Shown piece after piece: positions 62,901-64,000 of a stretch of DNA of 64,000 bases. The first letter of the stretch is position 1. Each line of letters starts with the position of its first letter. The notes below the pieces were generated by a model. It made no database searches, was not told the DNA's origin, and worked only from the letters and a program-made list of their open reading frames with translations. The position numbers and the translations under genes are program-made. Source of the stretch: Salvator merianae (taxonomy: Eukaryota; Chordata; Lepidosauria; Squamata; Teiidae); the NCBI GenBank assembly GCA_003586115.2, contig QVOM02000025.1:81938704-82002703 (forward strand). Reading direction: 5' to 3'.

Positions 62901-63850
62901 AATCAAATGTGAATCAAATTTTGCACATCTCTGATCTACCTTAGTGATTTTTTTTTTTTACACACATTCTTTACCAGTCTTTGGACGTTTCACTAGGTCA
63001 GAGGCTGGCACAGAATTATGGGAATTTTAGTTCAGAAACATCTGAAGGGCCACCATTAAGCATACCTGTACTAGGTCCTGAATTAATCTTCTGAAGGACT
63101 TCCAGATACTGCAGTACTGCAGATTACCCAGCAAGTGGCAATCTAAGAACATTTTTCATAATTCAAGGCATGCATTGATTCCTAATAAAGTGAGACAAGT
63201 TAGACTCATCTTGTTAATGAGTTTGTATCTGCATCTGATTAGTATTTAGCAGAATGCATTCATCTAGAAGTACTAAGCCTAGTCAGTGGGGTGTGAATTT
63301 AGGAAGATTCCTGGGGCCTCCTTTAGACCACAGCAGCGTGTGGAAGGGAGGCCCCTGGTACACTTGCAGATCTGGTATACCAACCAGTGCAGAATCGCCC
63401 TAGTTGCAGATGTAGAACAAAAGGTGTTTGCATTCTTAAGGTTAACTATTTGTTAAGAAATATATTTAGCGAGGAATGACCTAATTGTAATTGCTAAATA
63501 CATGAGGACAGAAGGAGAGGAAAGCATTTTCAGTGCTTCCCAAGTAAGAAATGTGCATGTATAAGACCTTAGCAGAAAGTTACCTGGCAGGTGGAGGTTT
63601 GGGCTACAGGGTCATAGAGCAGAAACAACGCAGAAAGGATAAGGAATCCTAACCAGTTGCTGCTGTTCCTAATGCCCCTTGTGGTCATTTGGGATTTTAT
63701 TGGTGCAAAAGATGATACCGCTGGAATTGTGAGTGAGTGTGGATGCACGTACACACACCATTGCTGCACTCATATTCAAACATGCAGCCTCCTGGCATTG
63801 ATTTTGGCATTAAAATTGCAAAGGGGAATTCTTGGCTTCCACAGGATGAT
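59990..63850. other. FAM47E intron
   Basis: Mostly AT-rich with dispersed fragments: 60200-60370 (a repeat also seen near 25170), 60835-60905 (MITE end), 61048-61096 (TA/CA microsatellite) and 63299-63402 (gtatacc family). No further exon with acceptable splice sites in phase was found. Confidence 0.5.
61048..61096. repeat. TA/CA microsatellite
   Basis: Perfect TA run passing into CA-rich units. Confidence 0.9.
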
Positions 63851-63875
63851 ACTCTTACCTGGATGGCACTCTTAC

Positions 63876-64000
63876 CTGAACCTGGATGATACTCTTAACT
63901 GGGATATTCCCCAGACACACTTTTAGCTCTCCGGGCACATGGTATAGCTCCACAGTTTTCATGGGTGCTGCCGCCTTGACTGAGGTCTCATATCTTGTGC
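63876..64000 (-). CDS. FAM47E: FAM47E exon, cut by the window edge
   Basis: An open minus-strand frame enters from the right edge, encoding TRYETSVKAAAPMKTVELYH, then VPGELKVCLGNIPVKSIIQV and Q, and stops at a consensus donor (TTCAG then GTAAGAG) in phase 0, matching entry of the exon at 59380. Seventeen bases further on lies a second, equally good donor (CCAG then GTAAGAG, exon end 63859) formed by a short tandem repeat; using it would shift the frame. The 5' end of the exon and the gene lies beyond the window. Confidence 0.65.

Noticed and set aside
1..64000. CRISPR arrays, bacterial operons, riboswitches or proviral genes
   Set aside because: Sequence is vertebrate nuclear DNA. The only spaced repeats are the minisatellite and microsatellites, and no retroviral gene was recognised.

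Overview
The window looks like nuclear DNA of a squamate reptile. It has split genes with vertebrate splice signals and a GC-rich promoter island in AT-rich surroundings. Its dispersed repeats include CR1-like LINE tails, a BovB-type RTE fragment, hAT- and pogo-like short elements and several families of short elements with inverted termini. The gene order CCDC158 (+), STBD1 (-), FAM47E (-) matches the order I know from mammals, read in the opposite direction. The species is not identifiable from the sequence alone.

Layout. 1-12217 holds a complete two-exon STBD1 gene (minus strand; exon 2 at 1416-2191, exon 1 at 9678-9933) with its CpG-rich promoter, and ends inside a pogo-like element at a 499-base run of N (12218-12716). 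12717-28753 is single-copy here and carries the last five recognisable exons of CCDC158 (+), whose reading phases all agree, followed by a repeat-rich intergenic stretch. 28754-40941 is a second, nearly identical copy of the first 12.2 kb with a second STBD1 gene (exon 2 at 30171-30946, exon 1 at 38401-38656). The predicted STBD1 protein (343 residues) appears the same in both copies, while the flanks differ at roughly one position per hundred by eye, plus short indels. 41157-64000 contains FAM47E on the minus strand (exons at 63876-64000, 59380-59532, 57407-57487 and a likely last exon at 50350-50460).

Interleaved with FAM47E on the opposite strand is a set of phase-compatible exons (best supported: 48732-48868, 56205-56277, 57005-57322; weaker: 44332-44378, 45543-45596, 47271-47391). 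They look like an unrecognised plus-strand protein-coding gene.

The two points most worth attention are the STBD1 duplication and this antisense gene. The duplication places one STBD1 copy among CCDC158 introns and abuts a gap, so an allelic assembly duplicate is at least as likely as a real tandem duplication. STBD1 is a glycogen-binding, membrane-anchored autophagy adaptor. CCDC158 is a coiled-coil protein. FAM47E belongs to a poorly characterised family. Nothing indicates that the three act together beyond conserved synteny.
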